Shown here: positions 10,541-20,962 of the stretch, in pieces
Layout of the letters: the number at the start of each line of letters is the position of its first letter
Numbering within the stretch: position 1 is the first letter of the stretch
NCBI RefSeq assembly: GCF_000204055.1
Contig: NW_006768796.1
Span: 556,084-620,083 of the forward strand
From: Melampsora larici-populina 98AG31
Lineage: Eukaryota; Basidiomycota; Pucciniomycetes; Pucciniales; Melampsoraceae
Direction of reading: 5' to 3'
DNA length: 64,000 nt
Program-made: the position numbers and the translations under genes
The notes under the pieces: model-generated
What the model saw: only the letters and a program-made list of their open reading frames with translations
What the model was told of the DNA's origin: nothing
The model's database searches: none

Positions 10541-12691
10541 ATGCCTACCACTCGAGCTTCAGCCTCCCTCTCCTCACGGCTACACCCAGCTCAGAACACA
10601 AAAAAAAACGAAAAGTGCCTCAATTGGCTCCCTTCCCCCTACCCAAAAACGTAGAGACTCCAGCAAGAAAGGGAAAACCAACCGGACTCAAGTTAAACCA
10701 CATTGTTCAACAATTCATGAGTCAGATAACCCCGATGACAATGATTATCATCAAGATGAGTCTTCTGATTCCAATCCAGATCTTAATCTTCGCCCTGTAG
10801 CATCACATCGAGGGTCCCAAAGAAATCTACTAGCCGATTCAAATGTTCATATTGATTTGGATGATGATGATATTTTCAATTGACTTGCAAGCCATTTTTT
10901 GCCGGAACTCAATTCACATCCTGCCCAAGATGAACCCGACGAGACGAGCAACAATCACAATTTGACTAACACTCCATTCAAGGATCGGACTAACACTCAA
11001 AACAAGGATGAGGCGATTGAAGAAGATGTGATCTTACCAACCATCAAAGAGTACAAAGGCCTACTTGACGGCTGGCCAATGGCTCGAATTACTGTACAAT
11101 CTCATAGCCAGAAGAAGCATTCAACCAGTGTTCTCCCTGATATCTTGACCGAAGCCAAAGCCCTTCAAGAGCTATACAATCACCACAAGTCCATGCTTGC
11201 TTTAATGGGAAATGTTACTACTTTCACTCTTAACAAAGCCTTGTAAGTTGTAAACCTGTCCCCCATTCCTTTGTTCCATCTATACTTCAATTTGACTAAA
11301 CCTGTTTACATCTACAGAGGCGAGATTGGAGGAACTTGTGAATCTGGAGCTTATCAGAAGTGGCTGAGGTACAGCAAAGAGAGATGTTGTCACAACAGTG
11401 AGTTGCAATATGATCTTGATGATAATGCGGTTACCTAACAATCTATGCTTTGATTTAGTGCCTGCAGGTGGTCAGACTGGTATATTAGGTGCTACAAATA
11501 AGCTTCTTGGGGAAATATGGACAGCTCTTCCTCTGGATCACCGCAAAGTATTTCATCCACCCGTCTTTTATGCTCTTTCCGGTATTTCACATTCCGCTGT
11601 TGAAGGAAGTGACAATGAAGACAAAGAACCTGTACAACCTCTGGTGCTTGACCCTGAAGAACAAACTCAGTTACAGGCTTTATATGATGAATTAGTTTGT
11701 AAGGAAAGGGTGGCTCAGGATTATGCTAAGATGGCAGCCGGTATTCCAGATGGACCAACTCTGCCAGATTACAATCAAAAATCAAAAAGATGTTTGGAGT
11801 GTATTCACACTCAGGTAAGCAGATTTTCACTAGTTCATAGTGATCCAGTGTCTTCTTTGACTTGTCATTGTTGAAAGCATGGTCCTTATGTCGCAGCTTT
11901 GTAATGAATCCAAGAACATGGATCTTGCTTACTATCTTCTAGCTTGCTGCACGCATGCTGCAACTGAGTCAAGCTCATCTTCTCCTGGATGGTTCAGAGA
12001 GTTCACATCACACAATGAAATGGCATTGTATGTAAATAAGAAAAGTAACCTCGGAACTGTATTTGCAGCTTGGGTCCAAGGGCTCTCCGTTGCTGAGGTG
12101 GTTGCTTCTACAATTGTGGGAAGTACAATGGTAGAGAGTGAGAAGGCTTGAAAGACTGATCCCAGGGATAAAGTTAAGATAGATCCGGCTGCTTTACTTC
12201 TATCAAAATTCAGTAAGTAACATTGTATAATTCCTCTAATATTTAAATACCAAATTTAAATACCTCTGTGTAATTCAGGTAAAATGATTGGCTACGAACA
12301 TGGATTTCCAAGAGGACCTGATCCGGAAAGTATTTTGGAAAACAAGTATCTACTTAAAATCATTCAATTACCTGGCTCCAAACTTTCAAAGGAGGTCTTG
12401 AAGCTAGGTTTCAATGGGATGAACGGTTGTAGGAAGATTTGGTTGGATGATGTCCAGGCAAACCTTTTCAAGATGGTTAAGTTGTCATCTGCCCACTCTG
12501 ACGGTGAACATGAAGATGATAATATCCGTGATAATTCTGGTGCTGAACAAGAAGTAATGAGGACTCAGGATATTCAAAATAACCTGGAAACTGATGACCT
12601 GATGGGCTCAGAAGAGAAGTGGAATGGGTTAGGTGAAGATTTTGACGAGGAATCAAAATTGAGAAACTTAAGATTGATCCTAAATTTGTAA
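10541..12691 (+). pseudogene. KDZ-associated companion gene of unknown function (decayed)
   Basis: Exons 10541-11242, 11318-11397, 11459-11814, 11897-12212 and 12279-12691 join in frame with GT-AG introns. The product is a basic N-terminus, an acidic linker (SDNPDDNDYHQDESS), a conserved-looking core (ARITVQS, NHHKSMLALMGN, LGEIGGTCESGAYQKW, GQTGILGATNKLL, ALSGISHSAV) and a C-terminal part with CCTHAATES and WVQGLSVAEVV. Three lesions are visible: an A9 run near 10600 that shifts the frame after NTKK, and in-frame TGA codons at 10881-10883 and 12149-12151, both plausibly former CGA. I recognise no domain and do not name a function. Its head-to-head position against the KDZ gene, inside the same repeat borders, suggests it was cargo or an accessory protein of that element. 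Confidence 0.6.
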
Positions 12692-13109
12692 TAGAATGAA
12701 AACGTGTTTAGATTGAAACTCCTGTTTTAAAACTTATTATTCCTTTCCATTGATGAATAGCTCCAATAAAAATAGTCACCTTGCTGTTATTGATATTCAT
12801 TTTGAGGTGAATCTCATGTGATATAGAAGATATCAGTGAAAATGGAGACCATATATGTGAATCCTATTCAGATATGTTATGAAACACATGATTCCAATTC
12901 ACATATATGTGAATTGGAATTGTGCGTTTCATAACATAGTCATATGTGGTTTGTATATTTGTGAACATGAATATTCACTCTCATTTGTGGTGGTACATAC
13001 ATATAAATACAATTTGTGAGGATTAGTGTTGGATAAACACTAATCCTCCTTGTGGACATGTACTCATTACGTGTGAACATGAAGTACTCACATGCACATC
13101 TTCATGTAC
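12692..13109. repeat. Spacer with near-perfect palindrome (cruciform) at 12875-12939
   Basis: The core at 12891-12920 is a perfect 30-bp palindrome: half-site ATTCCAATTCACATA followed by its complement, centred on CATATATG. Outer arms tatgttatgaaacacatg and tgtgcgtttcataacata extend it to about 65 bp with few mismatches. It lies just downstream of the companion gene and contains the TTCAC/GTGAA half-sites of the flanking arrays. It looks like a protein-binding or terminal site. No gene in this stretch. Confidence 0.8.
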
Positions 13110-13900
13110 ATGGTCCTAGGACCAGTTAAGGTGGCATAATCTGAAAATGCAGCTTGTGCATGTGTGGTACATGTTGCAAATAGTTATGACACTTACCAGA
13201 CCTGGTATGTGTGTACTTATGAAAAAACCACTGAAAAATTCCCACAATACATCCTTTGATGATGATCCCAAATATATGTATCCTTGCCTAGTCTGCCAGA
13301 GGGCCAATAAAGGTCCCTGAGTCTGAATATCCACTCAGATTCAGGGTGGTACATACACAGAAAAAGTTGTGTTGAAAATTCTCTTCCAAATCCAGCTATG
13401 TGTGTTTTTCCAAAAAACAACATGAGTACATCCTTTGATGATGATCCCAGATACATATACACTTGAGTAGTATGTCATAGGACCAATCAAAGTCCCTGAG
13501 TCTGAATATACACTCAGATTCAGGGTGGTACATACACAGAAAAGGTTGTGTTGAAAAATCTCTTCCACATCCAGCTATGCGTGCTTTTTCAAAAAAACAA
13601 CATGAGTACTTACTTTGATGATAATCCCAGATACATATACACTTGAGTAGTATGTCATAGGACCAATCAAAGTCCATGAGTCTCGATATCCACTCACATT
13701 CAGGGTGGTACATTCACAGAAAAAGTTGTGTTGACAAAGCTCTTACAAATCCAGCTATGCGTGTTTTTTCAAAAAAGAAAATCAGTATATCCTTTGTACA
13801 TCCTTTGATGTATATGAGTGGTACATATACATATATATATGTACCACTCATTTTATGTGTGGTACATACACAGAAGAAGTTGTTTTGGAAGGATCTCTGT
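13110..13900. repeat. ~180-bp tandem repeat array
   Basis: Copies of a unit with cactcagattcagggtggta start at 13332, 13511 and 13691, giving periods of 179 and 180 bp. A diverged unit precedes them (about 13110-13330) and a partial one follows to about 13900 (gtggtacatacacagaagaag). All units share atcctttgatgatgatccca and ccagctatg blocks. Small open frames here are by-products of the repeats. Confidence 0.9.
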
Positions 13901-14089
13901 GGTAGAATTGATGTGTTGAAAAAACACTTACAAAAACATTGCATGTCCTGATGATAAAACAACAAGATTACCTCTTCTGAAGGTTTACATACATACCATT
14001 CCCTGATGTGAAAACCCCTGACTTCAATTTACAAAACATTGTATGTTGATTAACACAAAGAAACATGTGATAGTAAAACAAGTAGCTCT

Positions 14090-14225
14090 TATTGTGAAAT
14101 AGAAAAGGAGTAAAATCATTTACATGAGGGTGAAAGATATTCACCCTTATGTGAATGTCTCTTGAGCGGGAATTTACAATAGGGTGAATTTCATTCACCT
14201 TAATGTAAATGACCTTGGGTCTATT
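14090..14225. repeat. TTCACC-TTATGTGAAT inverted motifs near the TET/JBP gene
   Basis: Several imperfect inverted motifs (attcacccttatgtgaatg, tagggtgaatttcattcacc, taatgtaaatga) lie about 200 bp beyond the 3' end of the dioxygenase gene. They are looser versions of the palindromes that border and interrupt the KDZ relic. Confidence 0.5.
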
Positions 14226-14410
14226 CATTTACAATACAATGATGATAGCACTTTTCTAAAACCAAGCAAAAGACCAGAACATCGAGTTTCATAATATAAA
14301 AAACATCATATGCAATATTTCTTTATTTGCAAAAAATTGAAAAAGCCAGCCGCCAAAGAAAAAATTGAAAAAGCCAGCTCAAAAAAAAATTCAAACTGTA
14401 ACAATTTATT

Positions 14411-15477
14411 TCATTTCAGTCCTTGGGCTTTCAGCTCCCTTTTCTTCTGCTGCTCCTCAATTCGTAAAAGTTCTTTCTCTTCTGCCTTCGACATCTTTTT
14501 AGTAAATTCTTCATCATAGCCTTTGATGCTGATCTTACAATACTTGTGCCAGTCTAAATTGGACATACCCTCTTTCTTATCTCCAAGAAGCTTGATTCTT
14601 TGAACCAAGGATTCCGATATCTGACAAGAAGATCCATATAATGTAATGGCGGATTTTTTGTGAGGAATCTCTAGATCTTGACCATTGTATGCTATTGATG
14701 GTGTTGTGTAATGTTCAATCTTCAAGTTAACAAAAACCAATCAGCAAATCATTCAATCATTGAAAATCTGCAGGATCAGATTCACTTACTTTTGAATCCC
14801 ATAAGACATCATATATCGCATTACTACCCACTGCTACTTTGACTCCAAATTCATCCACTAAAAATCTTGAACCCCTTACATCACCAAGCTTGACTCCAGC
14901 TCTCCCCCTTACAATTGCACCCTTATCTTTGTCATAAGGTTGCCCAGTTGCTTTAATAATCAAAGACCACATTTCAAAAGAATATCTACTATGATCTTTA
15001 TCAGTGTGAGGATGATTATGAAATCCATCACATGTGACTACGATATTCAAGGCAAAAACTTGCCCATTTGGAGTCCCTTGCCACTCCAGGGCATCAAACC
15101 CAGGCACATTGGCTTGAAATGCCAGAGCAAGGTTAGATTTAAAAACAAAAAGTGATAAAGTGGAGAATCTTTCAGCCCAGAAGTCGCGGATAATATGAAA
15201 GCTTTCCATCCTTTGTTTGTCCGTGAGTAATTGGTCTATGTTTCCTGATGTGAAGCCATTAATTGAATAACCTCCTGAACAGTTGTTTGATAGGATGGAT
15301 ATCATCAGCAAATAATTTAGGCAGAAGATGGAAATTTAACTCTCAGAAACCCACCTGCGGATTTATCTTTTTCACAGCCACCTTGCCAACCACCACAACC
15401 CAATTCCCCTGAATATCAACATCCCGATTTTGAAGTGAGCAATGTGTTGTACACACTTTGGTTCCTAGCACGTGCAT
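14411..15477 (-). CDS. TET/JBP-family 2-oxoglutarate/Fe(II) dioxygenase, KDZ-associated type
   Basis: Three exons on the minus strand (15477-15351, 15274-14790, 14719-14411) join in frame to 306 residues. Signature elements: a β-strand block GNWVVVVGKVAVKK in exon 1, GGYSINGFTSGN, then the metal-binding HxD as HPHTDKDHS, the block YSFEMW, and a distal histidine candidate in IEHYTTPS followed by LYGSSCQISESLVQR, where the arginine could bind 2-oxoglutarate. The C-terminus is a charged coiled tail. The family oxidises 5-methylcytosine (TET) or thymine (JBP) in DNA in the nucleus; the fungal branch is known to be linked to KDZ transposons. Length is typical for a single-domain fungal member. No stop or frameshift is seen, unlike its neighbours. 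The start ATG at 15477 is my choice. The exon 1 donor is ambiguous (GTTTCT at 15350 keeps frame). Alternative: a related AlkB/prolyl-hydroxylase-like oxygenase; less likely given the HxD context. Confidence 0.72.
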
Positions 15478-15649
15478 GTAGAAAAGTTGTCGAGATAGAA
15501 TGATTATAATAGCTGAGATCGAAATTCAATGAGGTTGATTGATGATGGTTGTAGTTGAAAGGAAAGAATTGAATTGATAGAAATAGATAAATTTGTTTTT
15601 GGAGTTTGAAGTCAAAAGATTGAATGAGGGTAGTGTCATTACTGAACAA

Positions 15650-17227
15650 GAAGCAAAGATCAAAAGAAAAGAGATGAAAACTTACTTACATAATGACCAA
15701 AATCGAAATTGAAAGATGGAGATCTTGATTGATTGATTTAAATCAAAAAGAAGGGTCAGAATCGAAAGGGAGATGAGATTGAGGGTGGTAGGAAGAAGTT
15801 TGATGCAATGAGGGTATGAAGTCGAAATTGAAATTGATCGGACCAAGAGTAAAATGAATCTAAAAGTTACACAAACAACAAAGGAATCAAATCAAAAAAA
15901 AGAAAGATTAAATTAGTAGGAAGAATGAACAATAAAGAGAAATGAGTAATAGCAAAATAAATCAAAAGAATTGAAATAATTTACCAAATAAGAAATCAAC
16001 CTATCGATCTATAAAGAAGAATTAAAGGAGTCAGTAGAAAGACAAACAAAGATAGATAGATGAAAAAACTCACTTTAATAAAGGTCCAGAATTGAAATTT
16101 AGATAACTGAAATGAAGAATGTGATAGTGGAGACAAAAGAAAGTGGAGAAAAGAAAGTGGATAAGGAATTAGAAAACTTACTGATGTGATTTGAGAAAGA
16201 AAGTCCGATCGGAGATCGAGTTGCAATTTGGTAAGGAGAAAGGGATTGAAGAGCTTCTCTTGAGGAATCTATTGTGGGGGTTTGGGTCTGTGTGTAGAAT
16301 CACATTTTTTGCTTTTTTTTGATCCATCCATCGGATCATTCTCGAGAGTTTTTTTTGTGTGATTCAAGTCTAGGTGTCTAAGAGTGTTCTGAAGAAGTTT
16401 TTTGAAGTGGTATCATTTTAAAGTGTTCTGATTGTAGTATCGGTAGTTGTATCTGATCTAAAGTGCTCTCGGGTGTTAGTGTGGTTTCTGAGTCTTATTA
16501 AAAGTGTTCTGGTGCTTGTTGTCAGTGTTCAATCAGGATTAGTTTCATTGTTTAAAGTGACCTATCAAAGTGTTAAAAAAAGAAAGAAGCACATATCAGT
16601 TTTCATTTAAAGTGTTTTATGTTCCTATTAAAATCAAGTTTGTTGAGATGTAAAAGAAAAGAAAGATAGATAAAGACAACAAAACCTTTATTGTTGCTTG
16701 AAATCTCATTTGTAGTTATTAGTGTGTTGAAGTTTATTGCTGTTGGTGTTAGTTTTTTTTTGGTATTTTGCTGAGCTTGGTCAGAAATCAGTCATCAACT
16801 CGTCGGGTTAGATTACAGTTTGAAATTACCTCGGACCGGGTTGAGTCAGGGCTTGAGTTGTTACATTTACAATTTTTACAATTTCACTTTTACATTAAAA
16901 CTATTTACAATAAAACTCAACATCAACATAGCTTTGTATCACCCTCTCGTATAGTGTAGTGTGGGTTACTGTTGGATTCCGCCAGATCTTGCGGATCTTT
17001 TAGTATTATTATAAAAGGCTTACGGGGTAGATTGTGAAGATATAAATTTGTTAGAGAATTGCTCCTGTGTTATTTTTTATTTTTTTATTTTTATTTTTGA
17101 ACTTTTATTTCAAGGTTGAGGGCAGTCTACGACAATCATAGTTTCACCCGCATCTTGTTATTCTTTCTGCGTGTGATTCTTCCCCTCTCCGGCTCAGCCT
17201 ACGCCACACAGTGTAGGAGTTCTACAT
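15650..17227 (+). repeat. LTR-like stretch (copy 2) ending in TGTAGGAGTTCTACA
   Basis: AT-rich and gene-free, ending in the same ctctccggctcagcctacg ... TGTAGGAGTTCTACA block as the stretch ending at 4455. It also shares scattered cttactta-type motifs. The 5' limit is uncertain and may overlap the 5' flank of the dioxygenase gene. The end is directly followed by a primer-binding-like sequence, so this copy resembles a 5' LTR. Confidence 0.45.
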
Positions 17228-17430
17228 CTGGTGACTCCACTGGGGCAATTTCTCAAAACAACTTTTGTGTCTTTGCGGGTGCTCTTCTTCAAAAGTAGTT
17301 TCTCAAGTTCAACATATCAATTTCAATATTCAAATTCATCTTATCATCAATTTGGAATGGGTCTGGGCTTCAGGGCTGATCAGCAGCATGGATTACGCTT
17401 GACTGCCCAAAGGCAAGAGTCTTTTTATTA
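17228..17430 (+). mobile_element. LTR retrotransposon internal start: primer-binding-like site and truncated leader
   Basis: Immediately after the LTR-like CTACA end comes TCTGGTGACTCCACTGGGGC, the position and look of a tRNA primer-binding site in Ty3/Gypsy elements. About 200 bp of leader follow with a short open stretch (from GMGLGFRADQQHG) before similarity to anything retroviral-like is lost. The element seems truncated here, probably by the DIRS insertion that follows. The tRNA was not identified. Confidence 0.4.
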
Positions 17431-17962
17431 GCGTGCAATAGAGAAAAACAGATACGCGGAAAAAAGACAAAAAAACAGAAAAAAGAGAAAATCTGGTTTA
17501 AGATAAAACCTGACACCTGAGAGAAGAAAAAACACCAAAGTTCAACCGCCCTCGTAGTGGGAAGAGTTGTGATGGTAATTTGAGAGTGGTGATGTGGGAG
17601 ATCTTGTCGACAAGGTGGTTGAACTCTGCACCATTTCTGTGTTGTGGAGATAAAAGGCACGGGGGCATGCCCGGTGTACTCTTCTCAGCATCAATGATTG
17701 CGAGCGTTAGTGTGTCATGAGGACTAACGTGCATGGGGAGGTGATGTTAATCAACACTCCTAGGAACCGCGAGTGGGTACTTCCTATGACAAAGAACCTG
17801 TGGAGAGGTTCTTTGGTCAGCATTTATACGGAGATAAGACACGAAGTGACTTACTCTATGCTGCTCTTGATCAGGTTTGTCAAGAGTGATTACTGCCTTA
17901 GCTCTGGTCCACGGCTGTGGGGAGGAAGAAGTATGAAGAGAAAAGAGTCAGCGGAAGTGACA

Positions 17963-19018
17963 TCATTTTCGAGAGTCAAAAGACTGTTGTAGGTGGCGGG
18001 AGTTTTTTGGGAGGCTTACGAGAGGCGCTCCTGGAAACTCGACCTGCTCTCCTATGGACAACCCTGAGGTTTGGGCAAAGCATTGTGTTTTTTTCAAGTT
18101 CAACAATGGGTGACTTCGGATATAAAGTTCCCACGAGTCGGAAGACCATCTGCCGATTTGGCGGATGGTTTTGTGCTCCATGCCACTTTGAGCGAAAGAA
18201 GTTGCCCCTCCGGCGCGAAGGGAATGGCCTGAGCGAGTTCTGTCGAAGATTGCTTGAAGGTGTTGGATAAACCAGGTGCGTGTTGGTTGAGAGCCGTTTT
18301 CACGGATGAGAAGCATGGGTTCCAATGGGAAACACCTGTCGCGCCAGACGGTGCAGAACAGGAGTGCTTTGACTGGGCAAGTAGGGTCGTGAGGCCGCCT
18401 GACAATGGTTACTGGGGTTCCATTGTAGTTGGGATCGGCTTTGTGGTAAGGTAGGTTGTAACATGCCACTGCTCCGCATAAAGAGAACACTAGTAACGAG
18501 CGTCGGATGGATTTTCGTTGGTTTTGGAGTTTCAGAGAGTCTGGTACTACCAGTTCGCCTAGCCTGTGGAGCGCAGAGAAAGCCAGACCTATGATGGCGT
18601 TGAAGAGCGCATTGTCAAAAGTCGAGTCGTAGTTCTTGAGGCACAGTTCGACGTCTCGAAGCGTCATTGGGAGGGCTTGTGTGACTGGCATTGAGAATAA
18701 GTTTTTGCAACCCTTGAGAGATTTTTTGACGCGGTCTGAGTGTCTTACTTGGTCGACCCAAGGATATTGGGCTCGCATCATGTAGGCTATGCCGGTGAGG
18801 TATTTGCCAACAGTTGCTGGGAGTAGTTCCCTCGAAACAATCGAAATGAAGTGGCAGACTGGAATGTCTTGATCTTCGCAATACCTTTGGAACCGGTTTG
18901 CACCGGATTCGTACTTTGCTTTTGAGTTTGGTTCGAGGTGATGGTTAATGTCCGCTTTGTTCATTGATTCTCTTTCTTCAAAGGTGAGCTTCTTTTGGGG
19001 TTTCTTCGATTTAGGCAT
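17963..19018 (-). CDS. Tyrosine recombinase of DIRS-like element
   Basis: 351 residues, uninterrupted. A basic N-terminus (MPKSKKPQKK) precedes a core-binding helical domain (SKAKYESGANRFQRYC, TVGKYLTGIAYMM). The catalytic domain follows with first arginine in ALHRLGEL, H-x-x-R in SGHSLRAGG, then GRWSSDSWELYIRSHP with the Trp/His position and the nucleophilic Tyr. All tetrad positions are present. In DIRS elements this enzyme integrates the circular double-stranded cDNA without making a target duplication. It begins 128 bp after the RT-RNase H stop, matching DIRS gene order. The C-terminal ~40 residues past LNLKKTQ are less conserved-looking. Confidence 0.88.
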   Translation of the reverse strand: MPKSKKPQKKLTFEERESMNKADINHHLEPNSKAKYESGANRFQRYCEDQDIPVCHFISIVSRELLPATVGKYLTGIAYMMRAQYPWVDQVRHSDRVKKSLKGCKNLFSMPVTQALPMTLRDVELCLKNYDSTFDNALFNAIIGLAFSALHRLGELVVPDSLKLQNQRKSIRRSLLVFSLCGAVACYNLPYHKADPNYNGTPVTIVRRPHDPTCPVKALLFCTVWRDRCFPLEPMLLIRENGSQPTRTWFIQHLQAIFDRTRSGHSLRAGGATSFAQSGMEHKTIRQIGRWSSDSWELYIRSHPLLNLKKTQCFAQTSGLSIGEQVEFPGAPLVSLPKNSRHLQQSFDSRK

Positions 19019-19146
19019 GGTGAGAGAGAGACGAGTGAGAACGATGAGATAGAAAAAGGAGTGAAAAGCTGGTAGAAACGGAAAAGAGGAACTATTGTAA
19101 TTATAACTTTTGGTACGGCACAGTATCTGTCGGTTGCTTTTTCAAA

Positions 19147-20960
19147 TTATTTTGAGAGATCTGACTGTTTGTTCTGAATGACCAATAAGAAAGATCGAGA
19201 GCTGAAACCTCCAACCAGGAGAGAGGGGTCTGGTTCGATATTTGTGACCGAGACGTGTAGAGCCAACTGTTTGAGCCTGTCGGAGTTCGATCTTGAAATT
19301 GTGTCTGCTATTTGGTTGTCATCCGCTGAAATATGACGCACTTTGACGTCCAGGGAGTGTCGGAGCATTAGATTGACTGCAAATTTGAAAATTGTTCTTA
19401 TTGAAGGGATTGGCTTATGTGAGCTGAAAAGGTGATGAACCGATTTGTTTTCGGTGAAGATCAGAGCTTTTTGAGCCTTGAGATCGGCCGCGAACTTTAT
19501 CGCCATAGTTACCGCAAGAAGTTCTGCCCAGTATATGTCACGGGCTGGGGGCGGTAGGGTGTGACTCCAGCCGATTGCCGTGGCCGGCTGCCATATGCCA
19601 ATACCGGTCGGGCATGTGTCACAAAAGAATACACAATCGGCCGATTGAAGAGGCCAATGTAGCGTTTTGAGTATTCTGCGACCCTGCCATGCTTCCAGAG
19701 CGTCGGCAAGCCAGTTGAGGCCGTCCTTGTTGGTCCAATTCAGAGGTATGTGGGCGCTGCAAATCGTCTTACCCGAGGTTTTATCCCAGGAGGATTGGAT
19801 GGCCCATCTTCCCAACGGGAAGATGTTGAGGGCCCAGTTTGCCCAACCCGTTATCCTCTGCCATTCTACTAGAGGATGAGAGATTTTTGAGGTGAACTGT
19901 CGTAAAGCTTTGATGAGTTCTTTTCTTTTTGATTCCGACAGTGAGATTGACAGTTCGTCGTAGTTGATTTCGTGGCCGATGACTTCGATGGTGCTGCCAA
20001 AGAGCTGTTTCTCCCAGGCCCATGGTACACCAATAATGTTGAAAAGTGTTAGGAACTTTGCTTGATTGCAAGGAATTTTTCGACCTTTGAACGTGACCAT
20101 ATTTTCGGCCAATTCTGAGCCCCATGAGTCGTCCATATAGCAGTTAAGTTCTGTAATGTTGAACTCATGATATGCTATCCATAAGACTAACGAAAAGAAC
20201 AAGCACCACAGCTTCGGAGAGCTAGAGCATCCAAAGTTCACGTTTCGGTCAGCATGGAACGCCTTGCCTATCTTCACAATTTGGCGAAGTTGCCATTGAA
20301 GGTGTGCCGGCAATACTCAAAAAGCGCCATCAACATCTGATTTCCAGATAAGTATACGGTGCTTGGATCGATGATGAATTAAGAGATTGGGTATAAAGGA
20401 AGAGATCAAGTCGAGATCGATTTTTATTTTTTCTTTATTTATGAGGTCATTTGGGGAAGGTCGGCCAAAAGACATGTTTGCGCAGGTGCGGACCTTTCCG
20501 GAGTTTGGATTTGTTGCCAGGCATAAAGGGGACACTTTCATGCCGGGGAGCAGAGTATAAAAAGGCGGGGAGTATCTTCCCAGGTTCATTTCTTTGTCCC
20601 TGGCTGTTTCGAGAATTTTTTTGGCTTCTATGCCGGAGGCATGGTTCTCGTAGAAAACAGTTTCATCTGAAGGTTTCGCTGAAATTGGCCAAAATCCTTC
20701 AGTAAGACCTAGTATGACAGAGTCTACGAACGGGCAATTTGGATGCTTTTTAAGGAGAAGAGTGAAATTTTTTATGTTGATTGGACAAGTAATTTTAAAT
20801 AAATCCGGCCTGCAGTTGATTGCATAGGCCGCTAGAGGGTCTTCTGAAATGGGAGGAGCTGAGGGTAAAGGATCGGCGTGAAGGGAGGACTCGACTGAAG
20901 CGGAAAAACCTTTAGAGAGTTCGTCGATTTCCAGACCTCGGAGGAAACGGCGATTATTTG
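19147..20960 (-). pseudogene. Reverse transcriptase-RNase H of DIRS-like element, one TGA
   Basis: A single frame runs from about 20960 (overlapping the gag 3' end) to 19147. Only a TGA at 20317-20319 interrupts it, within RT motif A: KSDVDGAF-stop-VLPAHLQWQ. The same position is arginine in most DIRS RTs, so CGA to TGA is likely. Motif B is GCSSSPKLW, motif C is NCYMDD. RNase H follows with D in FFCDTCPTG, E in YWAELLA and D in HISADDNQIAD. The third RNase H position reads IFTENK where TDN or TDS is usual, so a Glu replaces an Asp. The RT start is not defined by a clear ATG; the upstream part of this frame overlaps gag. Confidence 0.8.
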
Positions 20961-20962
20961 GC

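Noticed and set aside
13116..13965. Overlapping small frames on the minus strand
   Set aside because: All fall in the 180-bp tandem repeat and repeat each other's sequence.
4455..17227. The two LTR-like stretches as the 5' and 3' LTRs of one giant element containing the KDZ-TET module
   Set aside because: Primer-binding-like sequence follows the downstream copy, not the upstream one, and no gag/pol lies between; they are two separate copies in the same orientation.
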